Below, in pieces: positions 46,618 through 55,680 of a stretch of DNA of 64,000 nt. The notes beneath the pieces are model-generated. The model was given only the letters and a program-made list of their open reading frames with translations, was not told the DNA's origin and did not search any database. The DNA is from Hoeflea sp. IMCC20628 (GTDB taxonomy: Bacteria; Pseudomonadota; Alphaproteobacteria; Rhizobiales; Rhizobiaceae), in contig NZ_CP011479.1 in NCBI RefSeq assembly GCF_001011155.1, positions 2,064,501 through 2,128,500 of the forward strand, written 5' to 3'. The position numbers and the translations under genes were made by a program. Numbering within the stretch: the stretch's first letter is position 1; each line of letters begins with the position of its first letter.

Positions 46618-47589
46618 ATGGCCCAAAACCCGACGAGGCGCTCCACCAAACAAATCAGCGGCGAAGACATCGTCGTCGAAACCGCGTGGCTTTACTACCA
46701 TGACGGGCTCAACCAGAGCGACATCGCCACCCGGCTGATGGTGTCGCGCGCAACTGTGGTCAATTACCTGCAGGAAGCGCGCGAGCGCGGATATATTCAC
46801 ACAAAATTGTCGCCTGAAGCGTTCACAACTCACCGCGCGGCGTTGAAACTGTGCGAGCGTTTCGACCTTAAGGCGGCCTATATCCTGCCCGATGGAACAG
46901 GCGGTCCGGATGATCACGCCAGCCGCATCACCCGCGGCGCGGCAGACTGGCTGCCAAGCCTGCTCGAACCTGGCGACCGCCTTGGCATCGCCTGGGGTAA
47001 AACCGTCTACGATGTTGCCGAACAGCTCGAGCAGACAACCATCCCCGATCTTACGGTGCTGCAGCTTGTCGGCTCAATGGCCACTCCATACGGTTTTTCC
47101 GCCGATGTCTGCTCGTCCAACATGGCGCGGAAATTTTCGGCCACCTGCATCAACCTGCATGTCCCGGCAATTCTCAGCAGCGCAAAGATCGCCGCCACAT
47201 TGCGCGCGGAAACCCTGATTGCCCAACAGTTTGAAGCCGTTAGCAATTGCAACAAGACGCTGTTTGCGGTCGGTTCCTGTAATCCTGACAGCCACATCGT
47301 TTCAAGTGGTCTGGCGACACTGGACGAGCTCGACCAATACAAGGCGATGGGAGCGGTCGGGGTGCTGTGCGGGCGCTTCATCAACGCCGATGGCGATCCG
47401 GTGAGCGGCCCGCTGGACGATCGGATGATGGGGGTAGAGCTAGAAAAACTCCGTGATCGCGATGCCGGCATTCTGGTTTCAATCAGTGAAGACCGCGCCG
47501 GTCCGACTGTAGCTGCGCTCAAAGGAGGTTATGCCACCCATGTGGTGACCGATCAGCGTTCCGCCAACGCCATGATGAACCTCGCCTGA
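46618..47589 (+). CDS. SorC-family sugar-binding transcriptional regulator
   Basis: A 323-residue regulator. The N-terminal helix-turn-helix (about 20-60) reads AWLYYHDGLNQSDIATRLMVSRATVVNYLQEARERGYI. The C-terminal SorC sugar-phosphate-binding domain has LGIAWGKTVYDVAEQL, LVGSMATPYGF, FAVGSC and the GVLCGRFINADGDPV block. Family members bind phosphorylated sugars. Here the effector would be a pathway intermediate such as a (deoxy)ribulose-1-phosphate (inference). The promoter repeats are repeated before mtnK and the ABC genes, so it probably controls the whole cluster and itself. Confidence 0.93.
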   Translation: MAQNPTRRSTKQISGEDIVVETAWLYYHDGLNQSDIATRLMVSRATVVNYLQEARERGYIHTKLSPEAFTTHRAALKLCERFDLKAAYILPDGTGGPDDHASRITRGAADWLPSLLEPGDRLGIAWGKTVYDVAEQLEQTTIPDLTVLQLVGSMATPYGFSADVCSSNMARKFSATCINLHVPAILSSAKIAATLRAETLIAQQFEAVSNCNKTLFAVGSCNPDSHIVSSGLATLDELDQYKAMGAVGVLCGRFINADGDPVSGPLDDRMMGVELEKLRDRDAGILVSISEDRAGPTVAALKGGYATHVVTDQRSANAMMNLA

Positions 47590-47722
47590 CACCCCTCCCC
47601 GGTATGATGTGATTCGAAGTGTCGGCTAAATGCTGCACACCCGTTGATCCATTCGGGTGTCACCAGTTCATATCAACGGCAAGCCGTCGCGCCCAATCCT
47701 GCCGGTTTGAGCGCGACCTGCC

Positions 47723-48826
47723 TCAAGCCGCGTTGCGGCGTTCGGGGAAAAGCCCCAGCAACCCTTCACGTGACGCCTTGGCGACGCCCCGCTCGGTGAT
47801 CAATCCGGTCACCAACCGCGCCGGCGTGACATCAAAGGCGGGATTACCCCCGGGCGTCCCATCGGGCGAAATCTGCACAGAGGTGACACTTCCGTCTTCA
47901 AGTTGCCCGAACACATGCGTGACCTCACGGCCATCGCGCTGCTCGATCGGAATTTCGCGCACGCCATCATTGACCTTCCAGTCAATGGTGCTGGAAGGCA
48001 ACGCCACATAGAACGGCACGTTGTTATCATGTGCAGCCAGCGCCTTGAGATAAGTGCCGATCTTGTTGCAGACATCACCCAGAGCCGTGGTCCGGTCAGT
48101 GCCGACGATCACCATGTCGACTTCGCCGTGCTGCATCAGGTGTCCGCCGGCATTGTCGACGATCAGATGGTGCGGAATGCCGTGGCGGTTCATTTCCCAG
48201 CTGGTCAGCTGTGCGCCCTGGTTGCGCGGCCGTGTCTCATCGACCCAGACATGGATCGGGATGTCCGCCTCGACCGCATGGTACATCGGCGAGGTCGCCG
48301 TGCCCCAGTCCACGGTCGCAAGCCAACCGGCGTTGCAGTGGGTGAGAATGTTGACCGGTTCACCAGGCTTCTTGGTGGCAGCGACCTGCCGGATCAGCTC
48401 CAGACCGTGAACACCGATTAGCCGGTTGGTCTCGACATCTGCATCGCTGATCTCTTCTGCCTTGCGGAAAGCCGCCGCGGCACGCTCGCTCTTAGGCAGC
48501 GGCGACAGCACCTGCCTCATCTCGTCGAGTGCCCAGCGCAAATTGATCGCTGTCGGTCGGGTTTCGTGCAATTGCTCCCAGGCGGCATCCAGTGCTGTGT
48601 CGGAAGCATCGCGCTGCATCTCGACAGCAATGCCATAGGCCGCAGTTGCGCCGATCAGGGGCGCGCCTCGCACCCACATGTCACGGATCGCGGTGGCGAA
48701 CTCATCGAGTGTATTGATCTCGACAACGTGGAATTCATGCGGCAGCCAGCGCTGGTCGATGATCTTGACCCGACCGGTCTCGCCGTCGAACCAGATCGAC
48801 CGGTAATGTGTATCGCCAACCTTCAT
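47723..48826 (-). CDS. mtnA: S-methyl-5-thioribose-1-phosphate isomerase
   Basis: A 367-residue eIF2B-like aldose isomerase that converts 5-methylthioribose-1-phosphate to the 1-phosphoketose. Substrate-binding RGAPLIG is at 53-59, the catalytic Cys is in [16 protein letters not shown] (about 164), and the catalytic Asp is in [19 protein letters not shown] (about 244). [11 protein letters not shown] and VALPSSTID are intact. It overlaps mtnK by four bases. The usual next genes (mtnB, mtnC, mtnD, mtnE) are absent, pointing to the aldolase route. Confidence 0.95.
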   Translation of the reverse strand: MKVGDTHYRSIWFDGETGRVKIIDQRWLPHEFHVVEINTLDEFATAIRDMWVRGAPLIGATAAYGIAVEMQRDASDTALDAAWEQLHETRPTAINLRWALDEMRQVLSPLPKSERAAAAFRKAEEISDADVETNRLIGVHGLELIRQVAATKKPGEPVNILTHCNAGWLATVDWGTATSPMYHAVEADIPIHVWVDETRPRNQGAQLTSWEMNRHGIPHHLIVDNAGGHLMQHGEVDMVIVGTDRTTALGDVCNKIGTYLKALAAHDNNVPFYVALPSSTIDWKVNDGVREIPIEQRDGREVTHVFGQLEDGSVTSVQISPDGTPGGNPAFDVTPARLVTGLITERGVAKASREGLLGLFPERRNAA

Positions 48827-50097
48827 GCCAGTCCCTCGGTTTCAGCCTGTCGCGCCGCGGCGATCACCGCGTCCATGCCCGTCAGACGATTTCTGTTCAT
48901 CACCAGCATTTGCCCGAGCTTCAGGCATTTCGCTTCGCATTTCGCCTTGAGATCCTCGTCCTCGATGGTGTCGAGTTCGGCGACGTGTGCCAGGCCCAGA
49001 ATGCGGCGGTGCATCTCGATGCCGGCAAAGCCGAGCAGGTCGCGGAAAATCTCGCCGAGCAGCTGCTGGGCAGCGCTTTCCGAGGCATAAACCTGCCCCT
49101 GATCTTCATACAGCACCTTGGGATAGAGGATCCCGGTACGCTCGGTTCGCCACAGCAGCAGGAACTCGGCACAGAATACCGACCATGTCTCTTCGATCAC
49201 CTCGAGGATCCAATTCTGGAATTCGTGGCATACATCAGCATCGGAAATATGCGCGGGCATTGCGTGATAAGCCATCAGGTAATTGCCGATCAGCATGCCG
49301 ATGTCGAAGCCGAACGGGCCATAGAAAGCAAACTCGGGGTCAATGATGCGGGACTCAGTTTCCGTAACCATGATCGAACCGGCATGCAGATCGCCATGGC
49401 ACATGGTTTCGCCGCGCGAGGTGAAGGCGCGTTTCATGTGCTGGACCTCCACCTTCAACGCTTCATCACGGCGCAGGTCTGCAACGATGCCATCGAGTTG
49501 CGGCGTGGTATGCCGGTTCATCTCCGCATCGTAATAGGGGTCGGTGAACACCAGAGTTTCGGTGATGTCACACAGTTCGACATTGCCGGCAAACAACGCC
49601 GCGTCAGCTTTCTTTTCGCCAGCCTTCATGGACAAATCCGACCCACGAAACGCGGTACGTGCAGCAAACTGTCCCAAGGTCCGGCCAAGGCCCGCAACCT
49701 TGCGCCCTTCCATGGTTTGCTGACGAAGGATGATATGCGGATACAGCCGCTCCATGATGATCAGCGCCTGGCTTTCATCAAAGTGCAAAATCCGGGGAAC
49801 GCTGCCCGGATCCCGCGCCTCCTGGCGGATTAATGCATGGTATTCGAAGAATGCCCGTTTCAGCGGCAGAGGCCAGCTGTCACCCACCAGGCGCACATAA
49901 GGCAACGCCTGTTTGACAATGACGCTGCCGGCATCGCCTTCCACGATGAAAACCAGGTTAAGGTTGCCGTCGCCCACTTCCCGGACGGTCCAGGCATCGG
50001 CATTGCTGCCGACAGCCTGCTTCATGACATCGAGCGCACTCAGGCGCTGACCCAGCGTTTCCGGCGATAAAGCTTTGTAGTTGTTGCTCAAAACCAT
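48823..50097 (-). CDS. mtnK: S-methyl-5-thioribose kinase
   Basis: A 424-residue kinase of the aminoglycoside phosphotransferase-like fold that phosphorylates 5-methylthioribose (in some bacteria also 5-deoxyribose) at C1. Visible motifs: the glycine-containing N-lobe [26 protein letters not shown] with the ATP-binding Lys, the catalytic loop [12 protein letters not shown], and the metal-binding [15 protein letters not shown]. The length fits MtnK. It is the first gene of the mtnK-mtnA operon and has an operator candidate 60-82 bases upstream. Confidence 0.95.
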   Translation of the reverse strand: MVLSNNYKALSPETLGQRLSALDVMKQAVGSNADAWTVREVGDGNLNLVFIVEGDAGSVIVKQALPYVRLVGDSWPLPLKRAFFEYHALIRQEARDPGSVPRILHFDESQALIIMERLYPHIILRQQTMEGRKVAGLGRTLGQFAARTAFRGSDLSMKAGEKKADAALFAGNVELCDITETLVFTDPYYDAEMNRHTTPQLDGIVADLRRDEALKVEVQHMKRAFTSRGETMCHGDLHAGSIMVTETESRIIDPEFAFYGPFGFDIGMLIGNYLMAYHAMPAHISDADVCHEFQNWILEVIEETWSVFCAEFLLLWRTERTGILYPKVLYEDQGQVYASESAAQQLLGEIFRDLLGFAGIEMHRRILGLAHVAELDTIEDEDLKAKCEAKCLKLGQMLVMNRNRLTGMDAVIAAARQAETEGLA

Positions 50098-50156
50098 CCT
50101 CCAAAATGACAGCCCAAGCTGCGTATTGCCTTAACTTAGTGTCCGCCAAAAACAAT

Positions 50157-50179
50157 TGTCAATAGGTGCTGACAAATGT
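50157..50179. promoter_or_regulatory. SorC operator candidate, site 2 (mtnK promoter)
   Basis: TGTCA-N8-TGACAAATGT on the plus strand, the same arrangement as site 1 (46572-46594). It contains a TTGTCA/TGACAA inverted repeat. It lies upstream of the leftward mtnK start. Confidence 0.6.
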
Positions 50180-50343
50180 CATATGTATTGTTTTCCATGA
50201 TGTCCGATGCTTTTAAACCGTTGACGATCACCCTGCTTCACCGATGTACCCCTCATATGGGCATCAGTGCATACTTGGCTGGCAGGAAACCCATTCTAGC
50301 CAATGCAACGTGCCCATTGAGATCGAAGCTTTTGAAGGTTTGC

Positions 50344-51279
50344 TCACTTGGTTTCAGCGAACTGGCGAAGCTTGGAGAAGAAATCCCTCAGGATCGCATC
50401 TCGGTCGACATAACGCACATAACGCATGGCGTGACGGGAGGAATCAGTTTCCCATCCGATGGTGTCGGTGAGGATCGGAGTCGGAACGATGATGCTTGGC
50501 GTCCATTCAGGCTCCAGCAGCCAGGCCACTGCCGCCATGTCCCAGATTTCCTTGGACCAGCCGAAATGATCTGTTGAATATTCCTTGAAGCGCTGCGCCA
50601 GGAACGCACCGATCGCACCATACGGTTCGACTTCCTTTTCGATTTCCGGAACATTGCTGATCAGGTGTGACGTCACACCCATTGCCGGGACCAACACGAC
50701 CGGAACACCGCAATCAAACAGAACCTGGGCACCGCCGATATCCTGCTTGAGGTTGAATTCCGCATTCTTCTTGAACGAGCGTGGCCAGTCGAGTGCGTTG
50801 CCGCCAAGCCAGATCACCACCACACGGTCGATGATATCGGGTGCCTTGAGAAGCGCCGAGGCGACATTGCTGATCGCTCCGATGGCAATGATGTAAAGCG
50901 GATCTTCCGGCGTCCCGGCGCGGGCCCGTTCGATCATATGATCAACGGCTGCGGCCTCGCGCGGCTTTTTCTCGAAGCCAACATATTCGGTCACGCCACG
51001 ATAGACCAGACCATCAGCAGCCACATCAATGCGTTCGAGCAGGCGATGAATTTCGTCGTAGCTCATCTCCATGCCCTGGCCGGGCGAATCAGCACGAGCA
51101 TTGAGGAATGGCGCCGCGTAGATCGCCTCGACATCGAACCGGTCGCGCGACAGCATCATCTGGACAACGGCGAACTGGTCGTCAATCTCGTTGTAGGTAT
51201 CAGTATCAAGAACCACCCGCACCTTGCCTGTTGGCGGTGTCAGCAATGCCAGGCGTCGTTCGTTGTCCAGCGTCGTCAT
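50344..51279 (-). CDS. Nucleoside hydrolase (IunH/RihA-like)
   Basis: A 311-residue N-ribohydrolase that splits nucleosides to base and free pentose. The calcium-binding N-terminal motif DTDTYNEIDD is present (diverged from DxDxGxDD by Tyr/Asn/Glu in the loop), as are IAIGAISNVASALL, an NALDWPRSFKKNAEFN block, and a later FDCGVPVVLVPAMGVTSHLI. The altered loop may reflect a substrate other than standard inosine/uridine; 5'-deoxyadenosine or methylthioadenosine is my inference. The start at 51279 has GAGGAG nine bases upstream. It follows the ABC ATPase gene by 19 bases in the same direction, so import and hydrolysis are coexpressed. Confidence 0.9.
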   Translation of the reverse strand: MTTLDNERRLALLTPPTGKVRVVLDTDTYNEIDDQFAVVQMMLSRDRFDVEAIYAAPFLNARADSPGQGMEMSYDEIHRLLERIDVAADGLVYRGVTEYVGFEKKPREAAAVDHMIERARAGTPEDPLYIIAIGAISNVASALLKAPDIIDRVVVIWLGGNALDWPRSFKKNAEFNLKQDIGGAQVLFDCGVPVVLVPAMGVTSHLISNVPEIEKEVEPYGAIGAFLAQRFKEYSTDHFGWSKEIWDMAAVAWLLEPEWTPSIIVPTPILTDTIGWETDSSRHAMRYVRYVDRDAILRDFFSKLRQFAETK

Positions 51280-51298
51280 CAGTCTTCTCCTCAATGCT

Positions 51299-52390
51299 TC
51301 AAGAATGGGCGGCGCCATTGACCCGCTGAGCGCTGTCTCGGTCAAAAAGGTGCAGGCTCAGGGGATTGAACGAAACCTGAACCAACTCACCAAGCTTGTA
51401 GGTGGCGATCCGGTTGACCACCGCGCGAATGATCTTACCCGCGACCTCGACGATCAGCTCGGTTTGTGCACCGGTAATCTCGGTCTGGACAATTTTCGCC
51501 TGCGTTCCCGGCCCATCGCTGGAAACAGACAGATGTTCTGGGCGAATGCCGACGCTGAGCGCCATTCCCGATCGCGCCCCTGAGGCGGGAACCGTGACCT
51601 CCGGCCAGCCGCCGCTGATCTCGATGGTGGCGTTCTCGCCATCGATTGCCGTGCAGGTTCCGTCGATGATGTTCATCTCCGGCGTGCCAATGAAGCCGGC
51701 AACAAACAGGTTCTGGGGCTGTCTGTACAGTGACACCGGGTCGCCGATCTGTTCGATGCGCCCTTCCCGCAGCACAGCGACGCGGTCGGCCAATGTCATC
51801 GCCTCGATCTGGTCGTGGGTGACATAGACAGAAGTGCGGCGCATGGCCTGGTGGAACTGCTTGATCTCAGTGCGCATCTGCACCCGCAATTTTGCATCAA
51901 GATTGGACAGAGGTTCGTCGAATAGGAACACGGATGGTTCGCGCACCATGGCGCGACCCATGGCGACGCGTTGACGCTGACCACCTGAAAGTTGCCCAGG
52001 CCGACGGTCGAGAAGTGATTCGATGTCGAGCATTCGCGCGGCCTCGGCTACCCTGCGGCTGATCTCATCCTTGCTAATGCCGGAGAGCCGGAGATTGAGA
52101 TTGATGTTGTCGCGGACGCTCATATGCGGATAAAGAGCATAGTTCTGGAACACCATGGCGATGTTGCGCGCTTTGGGATCCATCTCGTTTACGACTTGGC
52201 CGTTGATCAGAATTTCGCCCCCGGATATCTCCTCCAGCCCGGCAATCATCCTGAGGATTGTCGATTTTCCGCAACCCGAGGGGCCAACCAAAACGACAAA
52301 CTCACCATCGCGGATGTCGAGATCAACACCGTGAACCACCGGATGCGAGCCATAGTCTTTACGCAGAGCACGAAGTTGTACGCCACCCAT
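51299..52390 (-). CDS. ABC transporter ATP-binding protein (UgpC/MalK type)
   Basis: A 363-residue ATPase of carbohydrate importers. Walker A GPSGCGKST is at 37-45, the Q-loop is in VFQNYALYPHMSV, the signature is LSGGQRQRVAMGRA, Walker B is VFLFDEPLSNLD, and the switch is VTHDQIEAM. The C-terminal TOBE domain (about 235-363) is as in MalK/UgpC. It energises the divergent binding protein and two permeases at 52629-55680. It shares the divergent promoter region holding operator site 3. Confidence 0.94.
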   Translation of the reverse strand: MGGVQLRALRKDYGSHPVVHGVDLDIRDGEFVVLVGPSGCGKSTILRMIAGLEEISGGEILINGQVVNEMDPKARNIAMVFQNYALYPHMSVRDNINLNLRLSGISKDEISRRVAEAARMLDIESLLDRRPGQLSGGQRQRVAMGRAMVREPSVFLFDEPLSNLDAKLRVQMRTEIKQFHQAMRRTSVYVTHDQIEAMTLADRVAVLREGRIEQIGDPVSLYRQPQNLFVAGFIGTPEMNIIDGTCTAIDGENATIEISGGWPEVTVPASGARSGMALSVGIRPEHLSVSSDGPGTQAKIVQTEITGAQTELIVEVAGKIIRAVVNRIATYKLGELVQVSFNPLSLHLFDRDSAQRVNGAAHS

Positions 52391-52499
52391 GTCCGATTAC
52401 CTCCTCAAATCCTCAGTCGGCTAATCCGGTTACAATGCACAGCGTGACGCAACCATCGACTGACCGAACTGTCCTATCCTGCGATACAATTTTTACATT

Positions 52500-52521
52500 A
52501 GTCAAGGGTGGTGGCAAATGT
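52500..52521. promoter_or_regulatory. SorC operator candidate, site 3 (ABC divergent promoter)
   Basis: AGTCA-N7-TGGCAAATGT on the plus strand, matching sites 1 and 2 apart from one base less in the spacer. It is followed by TATATTTTGC, which parallels TATATATAGC at site 1. It sits about midway between the ATPase start (52390) and the binding-protein start (52629). Confidence 0.6.
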
Positions 52522-52628
52522 ATATTTTGCGTTGACAAAGGCTCCCCTTGCTGTCTAGCCTCTGTTACCCGAACGTTCATCTCCGATTTGGATGGCGCGT
52601 TCAACGGTGCAAACGGGAGGATCCAGAA

Positions 52629-53909
52629 ATGCAGTTCAATATAATTCGACGCGGTGTGTGTGCAATTGCCGTTGCGGCCCTTGCAAGCGGCGGCTTTGTC
52701 TCCGCCGCCATGGCGCAATCAGTCACAGTGAATTTTCTTTCGGCGCAGAACGACGACGTGTTCCAGCCGGTGATCGACGCTTTCGAAGCGGCCAACCCGG
52801 ACATCGACGTGGTCCACCAGACCGTACCTTTTGATGAGCTCAACACAGCGATTGAAACCCGTGTTGCGCGCGGAGACGGTACGATCGACATCTATGCAGC
52901 CGATACCCCGCGGATCCCGGCCTTCGCCTCTCGCGGCTATCTCCTCAACCTCGACGATACCAAGGACGAGATCACCGCAGCTGTACCGAGCGCGGTCGAA
53001 CTGGAACTGGTCAGTCATCGCGGTTCGGTCTGGGCCTATCCAATGTGGACCTCGACCCAGTTGATGTATTTCAATCGCGATCTGCTGAAGGCTGCGAATC
53101 TGGATATGCCTGATGGCGGCACCTCGGCGCGCATGACCTGGGAACAGGTGACGGAAAATGCCAATGCGGCAAAGGATGCCGGTGCGGAATGGGGCATGAT
53201 GTTCCAGCAGGTGGATCGGTACTACCAATTGCAAGCCCTGTTTGAATCATCAGGTGCGGGTAATGGTCTTACCGGCGACGATCTGCTTGAGCCGGACATG
53301 AACGGCGACAAGTGGGTGGAAACCGCACAATGGTATGCCGACATCTTTGAAAACGGCCTTGCGCCGCGTGGTGTCTCTCCCAGCCAGACGGACGATCTGT
53401 TCGCTCGCGGCAAGGTCGCTTATTATGTCGCCGGTCCGTGGGCCATTGCCGCCTTCAACGCTGCCGAAGGCCTTGATTACGGCGTTGCTCCGCACCCTTA
53501 TTTCGAAGGTGGAAAGCAGGTTACACCGACCGGCGCTTGGGCTCTGGGCATCAATCCTCACGCTGACAATCTCGAGGCGGCGAAGAAATTTGCCGAATTC
53601 GTGACCCTGACAGCGGAAGGCTCGTTCCTGACGACCAAGAACTTCCCGTTGATTCCTGTCAATTCGGGTGGTTTTGAGAAATACGGCGTGGCCATTGGTG
53701 AGATGACCCCGAAGATTGGGCCGGCGCTGGACATCATGGCTCATGAAGGCATGGAAACGGCTGTCGCCCGCCCGCGCACAGTCGGATTCGTCGCCTTCGA
53801 AACCGAGATGAACCGCATGTTTTCCGATGTTCGCAATGGAGCGGATGTGAAACAGGCACTGGACGACACCCAATCGCGCCTCTCAGGTCTGCTGCCGCGC
53901 CAGCGTTGA
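52629..53909 (+). CDS. ABC transporter sugar-binding protein (family 1 / CUT1 type)
   Basis: A 426-residue periplasmic solute-binding protein. A signal peptide MQFNIIRRGVCAIAVAALAS is cleaved near AMAQS. The mature part has the extracellular-binding-protein family 1 layout: DDVFQPVIDAFEAANPDIDV, VWAYPMWTSTQLMYFNRDLL, and GKVAYYVAGPWAIAAF in the hinge/lobe region. MalE-like proteins normally bind sugars or glycosides, so a pentose-containing nucleoside or sugar ligand fits. It starts with GGGAGGA upstream. A strong hairpin separates it from the permeases, which may let it be made in excess. Confidence 0.92.
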   Translation: MQFNIIRRGVCAIAVAALASGGFVSAAMAQSVTVNFLSAQNDDVFQPVIDAFEAANPDIDVVHQTVPFDELNTAIETRVARGDGTIDIYAADTPRIPAFASRGYLLNLDDTKDEITAAVPSAVELELVSHRGSVWAYPMWTSTQLMYFNRDLLKAANLDMPDGGTSARMTWEQVTENANAAKDAGAEWGMMFQQVDRYYQLQALFESSGAGNGLTGDDLLEPDMNGDKWVETAQWYADIFENGLAPRGVSPSQTDDLFARGKVAYYVAGPWAIAAFNAAEGLDYGVAPHPYFEGGKQVTPTGAWALGINPHADNLEAAKKFAEFVTLTAEGSFLTTKNFPLIPVNSGGFEKYGVAIGEMTPKIGPALDIMAHEGMETAVARPRTVGFVAFETEMNRMFSDVRNGADVKQALDDTQSRLSGLLPRQR

Positions 53910-53920
53910 TCATTGAAGCC

Positions 53921-53954
53921 CCGGCCCGCACCTGAGAAAACCGGTGCGGGCCGG
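53921..53954 (+). promoter_or_regulatory. Intercistronic hairpin after the binding-protein gene
   Basis: A perfect 12-pair stem CCGGCCCGCACC / GGTGCGGGCCGG with a ten-base loop lies 11 bases after the binding-protein stop and 35 bases before the permease start. There is no U-tract, so partial termination or protection of the upstream mRNA is likelier than full termination. Confidence 0.7.
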
Positions 53955-53989
53955 CATTGCGTAAAGCTGGCGATCTCGAGGAGACGCGT

Positions 53990-54850
53990 GTGACCCGTTC
54001 CAGAAAAATGATGATTCTGCTCATGTTTCTCGGTCCGACTCTGGCCGCCGTGATTGTGTTGCGTCTCTGGCCGGCATCCATGGCGATGCTGGAATCGCTT
54101 TATGCGCCGCGCGCTCAGACGATGAGCTTCGAGAATTACACCTACATTTTCGGTGACCCGCTGTTTCAAAAGAGCATCATGGTCACACTGATCTATTCAA
54201 TCATTGTCAATCCGTTGCAGATCGCCATCGCGCTGGCGCTGGCGCTGCTGTTAAACGTCTCTATCCCGCTGATCGGCCTGTGGCGGACATTGATATTGCT
54301 GCCGGTCGCCATTCCGCAAAGTGTGTCGGCGGTGGTCTGGGGCATCGGACTGCGTCCCGACGGACCAGTCAACGGGCTGCTGGTCGCGCTCGGACTTGGC
54401 GAGCAACGCTTCCTGACCTCGCCCGATCAGGCTCTTGGCTCGATCATCCTGATCGTCAGCTGGATCGGCATCGGTTACTGGATGACCTTCTTGTTGGCCG
54501 GCTTGCAGGACATTCCCAAATCTCTTTATGAGGCAATTCGCATCGACGGTGCCAATCGCTGGCAGCAATTCCGCTATATCACGTTGCCGCAATTGCGTCG
54601 CACACTGACCTTCGTGCTGGTCGCCAACACAGTCTCAAATTTTCTGGTGTTTGCACCAGTCCAAATCCTGACCCAGGGTGGCCCGCAGGGCACCACCAAT
54701 CTGATCATGAACGACATCTATACCCGCGGCTTTGTATGGGGCGACGCCAGCAGCGCATCGGCGGCAACGGTTGTCCTCGTCAGCCTGGTGCTGCTGGTCG
54801 TACTGATGCAATTCCGCCTGATGCGCGCACCAGAGGACAAAGCGGCATGA
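53990..54850 (+). CDS. ABC transporter permease (MalF/UgpA type)
   Basis: A 286-residue inner-membrane permease with six predicted helices. The cytoplasmic EAA loop reads YEAIRIDGANRWQQFRYITLPQLR, docking to the ATPase. I take GTG at 53990 (VTRSRKMMILL), preceded by GAGGAG, rather than a TTG eleven codons earlier. It overlaps the next permease gene by four bases. It is part of the nucleoside/sugar importer. Confidence 0.92.
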   Translation: MTRSRKMMILLMFLGPTLAAVIVLRLWPASMAMLESLYAPRAQTMSFENYTYIFGDPLFQKSIMVTLIYSIIVNPLQIAIALALALLLNVSIPLIGLWRTLILLPVAIPQSVSAVVWGIGLRPDGPVNGLLVALGLGEQRFLTSPDQALGSIILIVSWIGIGYWMTFLLAGLQDIPKSLYEAIRIDGANRWQQFRYITLPQLRRTLTFVLVANTVSNFLVFAPVQILTQGGPQGTTNLIMNDIYTRGFVWGDASSASAATVVLVSLVLLVVLMQFRLMRAPEDKAA

Positions 54851-55680
54851 CCATCCGACCCGGACGCCTTTTCAGAACCGCCTGCATCATACTGGTCTCG
54901 CTTCTGTTCTTCCTGCCGGTGTGGTGGGTTGCTGTCAGCGCATTGCGGCCGCAAGAGGAGATATTCAAATACCTCTCGCCGCTGAGCCCGTGGACATTGT
55001 GGCCGCGTGACGCAAGCCTGACCTACATGATCGAACTCTGGCAGGGCCCTTTCGCCACCGCGATCCTCAACTCGATCTACATCACCGTGGTGACGCTGGT
55101 GATTGGATTGCTGATTTCGGCGATGGCCGGGTTTGCGCTGGCAGTGATGAATTTCCGCTTTCGCGAAACCATCTTCTTCGTGATCGTTGTCAGCTTTCTG
55201 ATCCCGTTTGACGCGATCGCGCTGCCGCTGTTCGGCATCCTCAACAAGGGTGGTCTTCAAAACACCTATACGGGCCTGATCCTGCCCGGTATCGGCAACG
55301 GGCTGGCCGTGTTCTTGTTTCGGCAGTTCTTCATGGGCATTCCCAAGGAAATCCGCGAAGCAGCACAGATCGACGGTATGGGCTGGTTCGGCATCTTCTG
55401 GCGGATCTATCTGCCGCTGTCGCGTCCGGCGATCATCAGCGCCGGGTTGATCCTGTTCGTGTTCCAGTGGCAGGCCTATCTCTGGCCTCTGATCATCGCT
55501 CCGGCGCCCGAATACAAGGTGGCGGCCATCGCCATCGCGCAGTTTGCTGACTTGTATGGTGTGAATTACAGCCTCATTTTTTCCGCAGCATTCTTTATCT
55601 CGTTGATACCGATGCTGGTTCTGGTTGTCTTCCAACGCTACTTCACCGCTTCTGTTGCCTCCTCATCGAGTAAAGGGTGA
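54847..55680 (+). CDS. ABC transporter permease (MalG/UgpE type)
   Basis: A 277-residue second permease with six helices and the EAA loop IREAAQIDGMGWFGIFWRIYLPLSRP. The N-terminal helix LVSLLFFLPVWWVAVSALRP matches MalG-like proteins. It starts within the previous gene's stop (ATGA). It is the last gene of the importer operon. Confidence 0.93.
   Translation: MTIRPGRLFRTACIILVSLLFFLPVWWVAVSALRPQEEIFKYLSPLSPWTLWPRDASLTYMIELWQGPFATAILNSIYITVVTLVIGLLISAMAGFALAVMNFRFRETIFFVIVVSFLIPFDAIALPLFGILNKGGLQNTYTGLILPGIGNGLAVFLFRQFFMGIPKEIREAAQIDGMGWFGIFWRIYLPLSRPAIISAGLILFVFQWQAYLWPLIIAPAPEYKVAAIAIAQFADLYGVNYSLIFSAAFFISLIPMLVLVVFQRYFTASVASSSSKG

Noticed and set aside
50098-50343. SAM or adenine-type riboswitch before mtnK
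   Set aside because: I could not find the conserved helices of known SAM riboswitches; the region is explained by the operator-like repeats.
54718-55635. 305-codon minus-strand frame rich in Asp, Gln and His
   Set aside because: It is the complement of a transmembrane permease gene, which explains the odd composition.
44459-55680. Rhamnose or erythritol catabolic operon
   Set aside because: The aldolase and SorC-type regulator recall these, but rhamnose isomerase, rhamnulokinase and erythritol kinase/dehydrogenases are absent while MtnK and MtnA are clear.
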